Positions 1 through 5,851 are shown, counted from the stretch's first letter. The stretch is 10,569 nt of DNA from Acidimicrobiaceae bacterium (GCA_003514205.1 DORQ01000270.1:2481-13049), one strand, 5' to 3'. Notes: a model not told the origin generated them from the letters alone. Numbers and translations: made by a program.

Positions 1-198
1 AATGCAGGTGTTGATCACCGTTCGCCGCTCGTCCGCATCGAGGACCGCTGGCTCGCCGGTTGTGCCAAGCGCCACAAGCCCGCTCGCACCTTCACCGAGC
101 ACACGTCTGGCAAGACGACCGAGGGCGCCGTGGTCGACGCTATCCTCGCTATCAAATGGTGTGACCAGCGGAACCCACAGTCCGCTGAGTTCTGGTGA
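1..198 (+). CDS. C-terminal fragment of an unidentified protein (5' end outside window)
   Basis: Reading from base 1, an open frame of 65 codons runs to a TGA at 196-198. By my hand count about three quarters of its codons end in G or C, as expected for a real gene in this GC-rich DNA, and that pattern stops after the TGA. The visible part is basic and Trp/Cys-containing, with stretches such as RWLAGCAKRHKPARTF and AVVDAILAIKWCDQRNP, and it ends in AEFW. I see no transmembrane segment or signal and do not recognise the family. A phage- or element-derived protein is possible given the insertion-sequence remnant downstream, but nothing here shows it. An overlapping frame starting at the ATG of base 2 also stays open longer (to 391), but it lacks coding-like codon use. 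Confidence 0.45.
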   Translation, partial: NAGVDHRSPLVRIEDRWLAGCAKRHKPARTFTEHTSGKTTEGAVVDAILAIKWCDQRNPQSAEFW

Positions 199-655
199 TC
201 GTTCGTTGCCCCTCATTTGGGCTCCCGTCATTGTCGCTTGGCCCTTTAGGCACAGGCCGTTCTTTGTCGCGACCGTACGGCGCCACCGTAGCGAAGAACC
301 TGTTAGGGCCAGCCCGAATATCGGGATCGCGGGCTCGAGGGCGACTCGGGTCGGCTCGACCTCCGCAAACCGGTACGGCGTTGACCAATGACTTGTGACT
401 AACTGAAGGAATCGGTCAAACGATCTGAAGTCGACTCCGCAACGAGAGAGTGCATCTGAGGAAACGGTTGACCGTATTTGGACCACCACGAGGTCGAAGG
501 TCGACATCTTGGCGTCGTCGTTCGATGCGTCATGGTTGCGGTGAACGAGTTGCTTTGGGCATTCAGTGGCCAACAGATACGCGGCGTACGTGCTCGCTCC
601 GAGACTAATGGAGACGGCGCTTTGTCCGCCGGCGCCTCATAGGGGCATTCAAGAA
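199..655. other. Gene-free stretch with inverted repeats
   Basis: No frame on either strand here combines a plausible start, a ribosome-binding site and coding-like codon use. The longest readings (for example 37 codons from ATG 532, or a 78-codon minus frame at 152-388) are basic, low in hydrophobic residues and resemble nothing I know. The left part, about 255-335, is rich in short inverted repeats, described separately. The rest (about 400-655) shows no terminator, repeat or regulatory motif that I can support. It lies between an interrupted gene and an insertion-sequence remnant, so decayed accessory DNA is the likeliest explanation. Confidence 0.5.
255..310. repeat. Imperfect inverted repeat / hairpin
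   Basis: GTTCTTTG (259-266) pairs with CGAAGAAC (292-299), eight pairs including one G-T wobble. Inside, TACGG (276-280) pairs with CCGTA (286-290) around a five-base loop. Outside, GGCC at 255-258 can pair with GGCC at 307-310 across a bulge. It lies about 60 nt downstream of the stop codon at 198, so it could help terminate that transcript, but there is no T-run. It could also be the relic of a mobile-element end. The pairing is visible; a function is not. Confidence 0.35.
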
Positions 656-780
656 TGAACCGCTCGGGGTTTGATGCAGGGTTCTGGCGTGTCCTTTGGA
701 GGATTGTGATCAGTAGGACCCGAGCTGAGAATCCGGCCGATGTTCGTGAGAAGGCGGTAGTGATGGTATTCGATACGAGC
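656..780 (+). mobile_element. IS3-family insertion sequence, left-end remnant
   Basis: TGAACCGCTCGGGGTTTGAT at 656-675 resembles the terminal inverted repeat of many actinobacterial IS3-family elements, which begin TGAACCG followed by a GC-rich block and GTTT. About 30 nt further on, a GGAGG (698-702) precedes a GTG start at 706, and the translation matches the OrfA N-terminus (next entry). The spacing from terminal repeat to start suits such an element. The rest is missing: no OrfA helix-turn-helix, no OrfB DDE integrase and no right-hand repeat occur in the window. The right boundary is set where the OrfA similarity fades, just before the 3' end of the opposing gene at 790. Family assignment rests on recalled consensus features, not on an alignment. 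Confidence 0.6.
706..780 (+). pseudogene. IS3-family transposase OrfA, N-terminal remnant
   Basis: From the GTG at 706, preceded by GGAGG with a three-base spacer, the frame reads MISRTRAENPADVREKAVVM and then VFD. The segment PADVREKAVVMVFD corresponds to the conserved opening of IS3-type OrfA proteins (typically P-x-x-V/L-R-E-R-A-V-R-M-V-F/R-D/E), which leads into a helix-turn-helix that binds the element ends. A full OrfA is roughly 90-110 residues; here the similarity ends after about 25, and the frame merely runs on to a TAG at 817-819 through DNA that encodes the opposing gene. It cannot make a working transposase. Confidence 0.6.
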
Positions 781-789
781 GACTCTCGT

Positions 790-1269
790 TTAGCGGGGGT
801 GTTCGCGAAAGAGGTCTAGGTGTTCGAGGTCCTTGGCTCGGCCGGAGGCTTCCTTGAGTCGCTCCCAGGTCTCGATGCTGATGACAAGAGCGTTGGTGTC
901 TCCCAAGATGTGGAACTCGGCGCCGGCCACGAGATCATCGAATCCGCGTTCGGCTCCATCTGGGGTGAACACGATGTCCAGCGGGCCGAAATTGGTCATC
1001 AGGTGAAGCGTGTCATAACTCGCCCAATTCTCAATCGGGTGCCTGGGGAACCAAGTCCCACCGGCGTCCGCTGTCAGCAACCCGGCCTCGAGTTCGTTAA
1101 ACGCTAGAGCGAGGCGTTCGAGGTTCCCAACTTGTCTGTCGGGGGTGACGTCGATGTCGATAGTCGCCGGAAGTGGTAGGTCGTGGACCATCGCGGCGAC
1201 GCCGCCGATCACCACGAACCTCACACCGTGCCGCACGAGCACCTCGACGATTGCTGCCGGGTTAAGCAT
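790..1269 (-). CDS. Nucleotidyltransferase-fold protein, AbiEii/MNT-like (putative toxin)
   Basis: This 159-residue protein has the minimal nucleotidyltransferase signature: a Gly-Gly turn at residues 22-23 (FVVIGGVAAMVH), a T-x-D-x-D motif at 36-40 (TIDIDV) giving two metal-binding aspartates, and a probable third at D98 (PLDIVF). The C-terminal E-R-L-K-E-A-S-G-R-A-K-D-L segment is typical of small AbiEii/DUF-type nucleotidyltransferases encoded next to HTH proteins. Such enzymes transfer nucleotides to RNA or protein; several are toxins of toxin-antitoxin or phage-defence modules. No membrane segment or signal is visible. Its ATG (1267-1269) overlaps the end of the HTH gene by 8 nt, so translation is probably coupled. 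The stop lies about 10 bp from the insertion-sequence remnant, so slight 3' truncation is possible, though all expected motifs are present. The fold is fairly sure; the toxin role and the substrate are inferred from context. Confidence 0.75.
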   Translation of the reverse strand: MLNPAAIVEVLVRHGVRFVVIGGVAAMVHDLPLPATIDIDVTPDRQVGNLERLALAFNELEAGLLTADAGGTWFPRHPIENWASYDTLHLMTNFGPLDIVFTPDGAERGFDDLVAGAEFHILGDTNALVISIETWERLKEASGRAKDLEHLDLFREHPR

Positions 1270-1597
1270 CGCTTGGCTCTCTCCGAGCCTTTGCTAGCGA
1301 CGAGCGAGTGCGTTCGCGTTTGTTGAATGCCTCGAGTTCGGCCGCTGGAAGCAAGGCTTCGGCCACTCTGCGGGTGCAATCGTGCGTGTCCGGCAGCGCG
1401 AGTCGCATCCTCAGGTCGAATCCAGCTGCTTCGAGGATGCGCGCAAGGGTTTGGACCGAAGGTGAACGTCGTCCGGACTCGTAGGCAGAAATTGCGGCCT
1501 GGCTCGTCTTCGCTAGCGTTGCGAGGTCTGATTGGGTCAGGCCAGCCTTTCGGCGCGCCATCCGGATCAGGTGACGGGAGTACGTCTCGGTTGCCAC
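1262..1597 (-). CDS. XRE-family helix-turn-helix regulator (putative antitoxin)
   Basis: This 111-residue protein, counted from the GTG at 1597, has a Cro/C1-type helix-turn-helix at about residues 8-67. The recognisable core is RKAGLTQSDLA, then SQAAISAYESGRRSP, then TLARILEAAGFDLRMRL. The C-terminal 40 residues are charged (AFNKRERTRSSLAKARRE) and could contact the partner protein. I prefer the GTG over an in-frame ATG 40 codons upstream (1717) because a strong -10 box (TATACT) ends 6 bp before the GTG, which would put the transcription start on the GTG itself. The upstream extension also has no family features. It is first in a two-gene unit with the nucleotidyltransferase, the usual antitoxin-toxin order, and probably represses its own promoter. 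The DNA-binding fold is clear; the antitoxin role is inferred. Confidence 0.8.
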   Translation of the reverse strand: MATETYSRHLIRMARRKAGLTQSDLATLAKTSQAAISAYESGRRSPSVQTLARILEAAGFDLRMRLALPDTHDCTRRVAEALLPAAELEAFNKRERTRSSLAKARREPSDA

Positions 1598-1615
1598 GGA
1601 GTCAGTATACCGGTA
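1597..1615 (-). promoter_or_regulatory. Leaderless promoter with candidate operator for the HTH/nucleotidyltransferase unit
   Basis: On the - strand, TATACT (1609-1604) matches the -10 consensus well and is followed by six bases and then GTG, so transcription would begin at or next to the start codon at 1597. No good -35 hexamer is visible. The 8-bp palindrome TACCGGTA (1608-1615) overlaps the upstream edge of the -10 box, a natural place for an autoregulating HTH repressor. No Shine-Dalgarno motif lies before the GTG. Confidence 0.5.
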
Positions 1616-1777
1616 CAGGTGTCGATTGGCCCTGATTCCGAAAGGCGCCGGGCCATCGTCCTCGTCGCATAGCTCGATATTCGAGTCATCAGCCAACAAA
1701 GCGAGCTTCTCCGACACCTCAAACCCGACCCGAACTACAACTCAACTCTTGAGGGTTCGCTTGTTCACGATGTCGAG

Positions 1778-1861
<84 letters not shown>

Positions 1862-1868
1862 GAGTGAG

Positions 1869-1906
1869 CTTCGACAGAATAGCGGATATGAGAGGGAGTG
1901 CGTCAC
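1869..1906 (-). promoter_or_regulatory. Probable tRNA-Leu promoter
   Basis: On the - strand, TATTCT (1881-1876) can serve as a -10 box, and TGACGC (1905-1900) as a -35 box with an 18-bp spacer. Transcription would start near 1869, giving an 8-nt leader before the mature 5' end at 1861, which is usual for a tRNA gene. The hexamers match the consensus only in part. Confidence 0.4.
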
Positions 1907-1925
1907 GCGTACCCTTTTGGGCCGG

Positions 1926-1940
1926 TAGCTTTGGTACGCA
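1926..1940 (+). promoter_or_regulatory. Candidate -10 region for the fhaA operon
   Basis: TAGCTT at 1926-1931 lies ten bases before the fhaA ATG and would place the transcription start around 1938, leaving a leader of about three nucleotides. No Shine-Dalgarno sequence precedes the ATG, so a leaderless or near-leaderless transcript is plausible. There is no convincing -35 hexamer, so this is a weak call; it rests mainly on the operon having to start within the 79-bp gap to the tRNA. Confidence 0.25.
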
Positions 1941-2591
1941 ATGGGCCTTTCTGATTTTGAACGACGGCTAGAACGTGGAGTTGAAGGCTTCTTCGGGCGC
2001 GTATTTCGTTCCGGAGTGCAACCGGTTGAGATTGGGCGCAAACTGCTGCGAGAGATGGACGACACGCGAGCGCTATCTGCCCGCGGCATCGAAATGGCGA
2101 GAAATGTCTACGTGGTGGTGCTGGCCGAAGAGGATTTCGAACAGCTGAGCGACATGGCGGGTTTTCTCTGCGACGAGCTCGTGGTCGAGCTTGGTGCCCA
2201 CGCCCGCGACCACCGCTACACGTTGGAGGGCCCGCTCTCGGTGAGCATTGAGCTCGACGATCATCAACGACTCGGCGCGGTGGAAATCGAGTCGCATTTT
2301 GTGCCGAGCAAAGTCACCTCGTCTTTGGTTCTTCCTGATCATTCCCGACGGGCGCTGGGCGGTTCGACGATCACTATTGGTCGTCACGCTGACTGCGAAG
2401 TAGTGCTGAGCGACCAGAACGCGTCTCGTCGCCATTGTGAAATTCGGCCCACCGCCGGTGGCTATGTGCTTGTTGATCTCGGTTCAACGAATGGAACGAA
2501 ACTCAACGGTGCGCCGTGTCATGAAGCAGTACTTCAACATGGTGACGTGATCGTCATTGGTCAGAGTTCACTCTGGTTCGAGCAGGGCTAA
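1941..2591 (+). CDS. fhaA: FhaA-like protein: DUF3662 plus FHA domain
   Basis: The protein has 216 residues in two parts. Residues 1-115 match the FhaA N-terminal domain (DUF3662): MGLSDFERRLERGVEGFFGR, a Q-P-V-E-I-G-R-K-L segment at 27-35 and N-V-Y-V-V at 55-59. Residues 128-216 are a forkhead-associated domain that binds phosphothreonine, with I-G-R at 146-148, S-R-R-H at 162-165 and LGSTNGT at 180-186. Mycobacterial FhaA is about 530 residues because a long low-complexity linker joins the same two domains; here it is nearly absent. Known FhaA binds the phosphorylated MviN/MurJ flippase regulator and helps control late peptidoglycan synthesis, in the cytoplasm near the membrane. First gene of the operon; fhaB begins 8 nt after its stop. 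The ATG has no ribosome-binding site, but this is where family members start. Confidence 0.92.
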   Translation: MGLSDFERRLERGVEGFFGRVFRSGVQPVEIGRKLLREMDDTRALSARGIEMARNVYVVVLAEEDFEQLSDMAGFLCDELVVELGAHARDHRYTLEGPLSVSIELDDHQRLGAVEIESHFVPSKVTSSLVLPDHSRRALGGSTITIGRHADCEVVLSDQNASRRHCEIRPTAGGYVLVDLGSTNGTKLNGAPCHEAVLQHGDVIVIGQSSLWFEQG

Positions 2592-2599
2592 GACCAACC

Positions 2600-3064
2600 G
2601 TGCCTGAACAGCTACTCAACATTTTGCAGGTATGTCTGCTGGTGTTGCTGTACCTCTTCTTCCTTCGGGTGCTTCGCGCCGTGTGGTCGGAACTTCGAAT
2701 TGCTGGCGATGACGTGGTGAGTGCGGTCCCGATGGGCGGTCGGCGGGAACGCAACGCAGCGGCCATCGCAGTGGCGAACCCAACGCATCTCGTGGTTCGC
2801 GCTCCAGAGAACCTCGCCGGATCAACGCTGCCATTACGGGGCGTTGTCACCCTTGGCCGAAGTCCAACTGCGACGTTGGCAGTTGAGGATGAATACCTCT
2901 CCCAACACCATGCGCGAATACTTGGCGATGCCGAAGGCTGGAGGTTGGAGGATCTTGGATCCACCAACGGCACCTTTCTGAACGACCAACTCCTCGGAGG
3001 GCCTGAACTCCTGGAGATCGGTGACCAGCTGCAACTCGGTGGACTGATTGTCGAGGTCCGCTGA
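2600..3064 (+). CDS. fhaB: FhaB/FipA-like membrane-anchored FHA protein
   Basis: This 154-residue protein is almost the same length as mycobacterial FhaB (FipA). Residues 5-22 form one hydrophobic helix (LLNILQVCLLVLLYLFFL) that anchors it in the membrane. A linker of about 55 residues with an arginine-rich patch (GGRRERN) follows. Residues 80-154 are an FHA domain with L-G-R at 85-87, S-Q-H-H-A-R at 101-106 and LGSTNGTFLN at 119-128, all the phosphothreonine-binding landmarks. In mycobacteria this protein is phosphorylated by the operon's kinases and links FtsZ to FtsQ at the division site. The GTG start at 2600 is 8 nt after fhaA, with the hydrophobic helix right after it; no strong ribosome-binding site, so coupling to fhaA is likely. 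Its TGA shares a base with the ATG of a 25-codon mini-ORF. Confidence 0.92.
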   Translation: MPEQLLNILQVCLLVLLYLFFLRVLRAVWSELRIAGDDVVSAVPMGGRRERNAAAIAVANPTHLVVRAPENLAGSTLPLRGVVTLGRSPTATLAVEDEYLSQHHARILGDAEGWRLEDLGSTNGTFLNDQLLGGPELLEIGDQLQLGGLIVEVR

Positions 3065-3141
3065 TGACTTCGAGGCCGATGAGCTCCACGCGGTTGAGCT
3101 CACGTCTGGCATGTGCGCCGAGCACAGGCGGAGTCGTATGA
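3064..3141 (+). CDS. Possible 25-codon coupling ORF between fhaB and pstP
   Basis: The ATG at 3064-3066 overlaps the fhaB stop (TGATG) and the frame ends in TGA at 3139-3141, overlapping the pstP ATG (ATGA at 3138-3141). The encoded peptide would be 25 residues, starting MTSRPMSSTRLSSRL, rich in Ser and Arg, with no known domain. Both ends overlap as in coupled genes, so ribosomes could pass from fhaB through this ORF to pstP. Whether it is translated cannot be told from sequence; chance or a longer pstP N-terminus are alternatives. Confidence 0.35.
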   Translation: MTSRPMSSTRLSSRLACAPSTGGVV

Positions 3142-4526
3142 GACTCGTATTCGGTGCAGCCACCGATGTCGGACAGGTTCGTACTCTGAACGAGGACGGC
3201 TTCGTCCTCGCGTCTACGTACGGCGTCGTGGCCGATGGCATGGGCGGCCATCAAGGCGGCGAAGTCGCCTCCGCGCTGGCCCTCGAGGTCTTTGATGCAG
3301 TCTTCGATCGCGCAGATTTGGACGCGATGGTGCTTGCGGTAGAAGCTGCAAATACCGCTGTGTTCGATCGTGCCCGTGGAGCGGTCGACCTCAGCGGCAT
3401 GGGCACCACGCTCTGTGGAGTGGCTGAATTGGCGGACAACTGTCTTGGGATTGTCAACGTTGGCGACTCAAGGATCTACCTCTGGGATGGCGTTGAACTC
3501 ACGCAACTCTCGGAGGACCACAGCTTCGTTGAAGGTCTCGTTCGCGACGGTCGGATCACCAAAGCGCAGGCCGAAGTTCATCCGCAACGGAATGTCTTGA
3601 CTCGAGCCCTCGGGGTTGAGCCGACCGTGCAGGTCGACGGGTGGCTGTTCATCCCGAAGACCGGTGACCGGCTCCTCCTGTGCAGCGACGGGCTGTACAA
3701 CGAAGTCACTGATCTCGAAATTGGTGCCAAACTCGCCGAGCCGTTGGACCCAACGACGTGTGCCGGGGAGCTAGTGGCTGCGGCCAATGCACATGGGGCC
3801 AGAGACAACGTGACCTGCATTGTGGTGGATGTTGCCGAGGGCGCTGAGCCAGCCTCAACAGTGGAGTTCGCCGGGACGTCTGGGATGGAACGACTTCGGC
3901 GCGTGGTCGGCGAGTCGAGCGCAGATGCGTTCGGCGGCGAAGAATTGGACGACTTCACTGCGCCGCCACCACAACCAGTTTCGGCACCCGGTCCGGTCTC
4001 TGCTGTGGGACCTGTGGCCAGGCCGACCAACGAGGGCGAGGAGCTAACAGTTGCGCAAGCCCCAGCGAAGCCGAAAGGGTTTAACTGGCGAGTGCTCGCC
4101 TTCGCTATCGCCATTTTCGCAACTCTCGGCGGAGCGCTGGGAGCGATTGGGTGGTACGCAAGAAACCAAGTGTTCGTGGGTGCGGTAGACGGTGAGGTCG
4201 TGATCTACCAGGGTAGGCCCGAGGGCGTTCTGTGGATCGATCCCATCGTCACGCCACAAAGCATTCTCCTGAGCGATTTGTTTGACGAGTCGCAACGTCT
4301 CGCCGTTGAATCCAATTTTCAGCAGCCAACAATGGAAGCAGCGAAGGAGTTTGTCGCATCCCTGCAGCTCCGCACGGGAGTGACCGAGCCAGGCGATACC
4401 TCGGTGACCCCATCCTCGGAAGCTTCGACGACCACGGCTCCTTCGGTCACCTCTGAGGGGAACCCTGCGCCCTCGGTACCAGCCGAGGCACCTCCTGCGG
4501 TGGCGGTTCCATCGGCCACGCCGTGA
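3138..4526 (+). CDS. pstP: PP2C-type Ser/Thr protein phosphatase PstP, membrane-anchored
   Basis: The protein has 462 residues. The cytoplasmic PP2C (PPM) domain covers about 1-235 and carries the metal-binding and core motifs: N-E-D (18-20), V-A-D-G-M-G-G-H (31-38), GTTL, V-G-D-S-R (D110), C-S-D-G-L (D184) and D-N-V-T (D223). A basic/proline linker leads to one transmembrane helix at about 319-341 (VLAFAIAIFATLGGALGAIG). The outer part of about 120 residues ends in a Ser/Thr/Pro-rich tail. It reverses phosphorylation by PknB on the kinase itself and on cell-wall and division proteins. I chose ATG 3138 because the family starts with a short strand leading to D-V-G-x-V-R, and AGGCGGAG lies just upstream. 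A TTG at 3048 and an ATG at 3111 are in frame but add residues with no family support. The TGA overlaps the rodA GTG. Confidence 0.94.
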   Translation: MRLVFGAATDVGQVRTLNEDGFVLASTYGVVADGMGGHQGGEVASALALEVFDAVFDRADLDAMVLAVEAANTAVFDRARGAVDLSGMGTTLCGVAELADNCLGIVNVGDSRIYLWDGVELTQLSEDHSFVEGLVRDGRITKAQAEVHPQRNVLTRALGVEPTVQVDGWLFIPKTGDRLLLCSDGLYNEVTDLEIGAKLAEPLDPTTCAGELVAAANAHGARDNVTCIVVDVAEGAEPASTVEFAGTSGMERLRRVVGESSADAFGGEELDDFTAPPPQPVSAPGPVSAVGPVARPTNEGEELTVAQAPAKPKGFNWRVLAFAIAIFATLGGALGAIGWYARNQVFVGAVDGEVVIYQGRPEGVLWIDPIVTPQSILLSDLFDESQRLAVESNFQQPTMEAAKEFVASLQLRTGVTEPGDTSVTPSSEASTTTAPSVTSEGNPAPSVPAEAPPAVAVPSATP

Positions 4527-5851
4527 ACTTACTAGCGGCGCGGCGTCGGCGGATGGAAGCGGGACTTCTAGCGCTCGTTGCGCTCGTCGTGGTTGGCGCG
4601 TACACACTCGCAAGCCTGGGTACTGCCTCGCGAATTCCGGCGAACATCGGCCCGTTCTTTGCCGGAATGCTGTGTTTGTTTGTTGTCGCTCACCTTGCGG
4701 TGAGAAAACTTGCGCCCCACGCGGATCCGTTCCTGTTACCGCTGGTGGTGTTGCTGAATGGTCTTGGGTATGTGTTCATTGCCAGGCTTGATTCGAAACT
4801 GGCTGGACAGCAGCTGGGTTGGACGGCTCTTGGAGTGTTGGCCTTCTGCGTCACGCTGGGCTTCGTTCGCCGGGTTCGATTCTTGGAGCGCAGCCGTTAC
4901 ACCGTGGGTCTGCTCGGCGTGGTTCTGCTGGTGCTGCCGCTCATTCCCGGGGTTGGTCGGGAGATCAACGGGTCAAGGATCTGGGTAGGAATTGGCCCAG
5001 TGCGGTTTCAACCAGGCGAGTTTGCGAAAATCGCCCTAGCGATCTTCTTCGCCGCCTACCTGGTCGAGCACCGCGAGTTGCTTCGGACAGCCACCTTCAA
5101 GCTGGGTCCCTTCCGAACTCCCGATCCAAAGCACCTCGCTCCGGTACTGGTGGCTTGGGGATTCGCCATGATGGTCATGATGTTCCAGCGCGATCTTGGG
5201 TCGGCCCTGCTGTTCTACATGCTGTTCCTGGGTGTCCTGTGGGTCGCAACCGAGCGAGTCTCTTATTTGATTGTCGGCCTTGGATTGTTTTCTGGGGGTG
5301 CATACCTGAGTTGGATGTACTTCTCCCACGTTCAAACGCGTGTGGCGATGTGGCTGAACCCGTGGAGCGACGCTCAAGGCAAGGGATTTCAGATCGTGCA
5401 GTCCTCGTATGCACTCGCCTGGGGCGGCGTATCTGGATCGGGGCTTGGTCGGGGAATTGCTGGACGAATTCCGTATCAGGAGACCGACTTCATCTTCGCC
5501 ATCATCGGTGAGGAACTCGGCCTGGCAGGCGCCACGGCAGTGCTGGTTGCGTTTTTGTTGCTCATCGGAAGCGGAATGAGATCCTCGCTTCGAAACACCG
5601 ACCCCTTCGCGAAACTGCTCGCGTTTGGTCTCACCTTGCTCCTTGGGTTTCAGGCCTTTCTGATTATGGGCGGAGTCATTCGACTCCTGCCTCTCACTGG
5701 GGTGACGCTGCCATTTGTTTCCTACGGCGGGAGTTCGCTGCTGGCCAACTGGACCTTGGTTGCGCTGCTCGTGCGGTTATCCGATTCGCATCCGCTGAGT
5801 CGCGAGAATGAGGGTGAAGAACTCACCACTGTGCTTTCGGTGAAGGCATGA
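4523..5851 (+). CDS. rodA: SEDS-family peptidoglycan glycosyltransferase RodA/FtsW
   Basis: This 442-residue polytopic membrane protein has about ten hydrophobic helices. SEDS landmarks in order: RFQPGEFAKIALAIFFAAYL, Q-R-D-L-G-S-A-L, W-L-N-P-W-S-D-A-Q-G-K-G-F-Q-I-V-Q-S, the loop with Q-E-T-D-F-I-F-A-I-I-G-E-E, and the C-terminal L-P-F-V-S-Y-G-G-S-S. D322 in E-T-D-F-I-F aligns, by eye, with the catalytic aspartate of E. coli RodA (D262). The enzyme polymerises lipid II into glycan strands on the outer face, working with a class B transpeptidase. The pairing with pbpA downstream makes RodA the better name than FtsW, although both belong to one family. Length exceeds E. coli RodA (370), mostly through extra N-terminal membrane segments common in actinobacteria. 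GTG 4523 overlaps the pstP stop (GTGA) and the final TGA overlaps the pbpA ATG (ATGA). Confidence 0.95.
   Translation: MNLLAARRRRMEAGLLALVALVVVGAYTLASLGTASRIPANIGPFFAGMLCLFVVAHLAVRKLAPHADPFLLPLVVLLNGLGYVFIARLDSKLAGQQLGWTALGVLAFCVTLGFVRRVRFLERSRYTVGLLGVVLLVLPLIPGVGREINGSRIWVGIGPVRFQPGEFAKIALAIFFAAYLVEHRELLRTATFKLGPFRTPDPKHLAPVLVAWGFAMMVMMFQRDLGSALLFYMLFLGVLWVATERVSYLIVGLGLFSGGAYLSWMYFSHVQTRVAMWLNPWSDAQGKGFQIVQSSYALAWGGVSGSGLGRGIAGRIPYQETDFIFAIIGEELGLAGATAVLVAFLLLIGSGMRSSLRNTDPFAKLLAFGLTLLLGFQAFLIMGGVIRLLPLTGVTLPFVSYGGSSLLANWTLVALLVRLSDSHPLSRENEGEELTTVLSVKA

Noticed and set aside
2..391. 129-codon plus-strand frame from ATG at base 2
   Set aside because: It overlaps the frame that has coding-like codon use (ends 198), is Arg/Ser/Pro-rich and resembles no protein; it looks like a chance open frame.
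532..642. Small ORF from ATG 532
   Set aside because: No ribosome-binding site, no similarity and ordinary chance length.
1598..1717. 40-codon N-terminal extension of the HTH protein from ATG 1717
   Set aside because: The -10 box and palindrome lie inside it and the extension has no family features; GTG 1597 fits better.
1741..1753. CTCAA/TTGAG hairpin beyond the tRNA 3' end as a terminator
   Set aside because: Only five pairs and no T-run on the transcribed side; too weak to call.
3048..3137. Earlier pstP starts (TTG 3048, ATG 3111)
   Set aside because: They would overlap fhaB or add residues without similarity to the phosphatase N-terminus; ATG 3138 has AGGCGGAG upstream and the expected first strand.
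3578..4114. 178-codon minus-strand frame opposite pstP
   Set aside because: Ser/Pro/Ala-rich antisense reading of a clear PP2C gene, a common artefact in GC-rich DNA.
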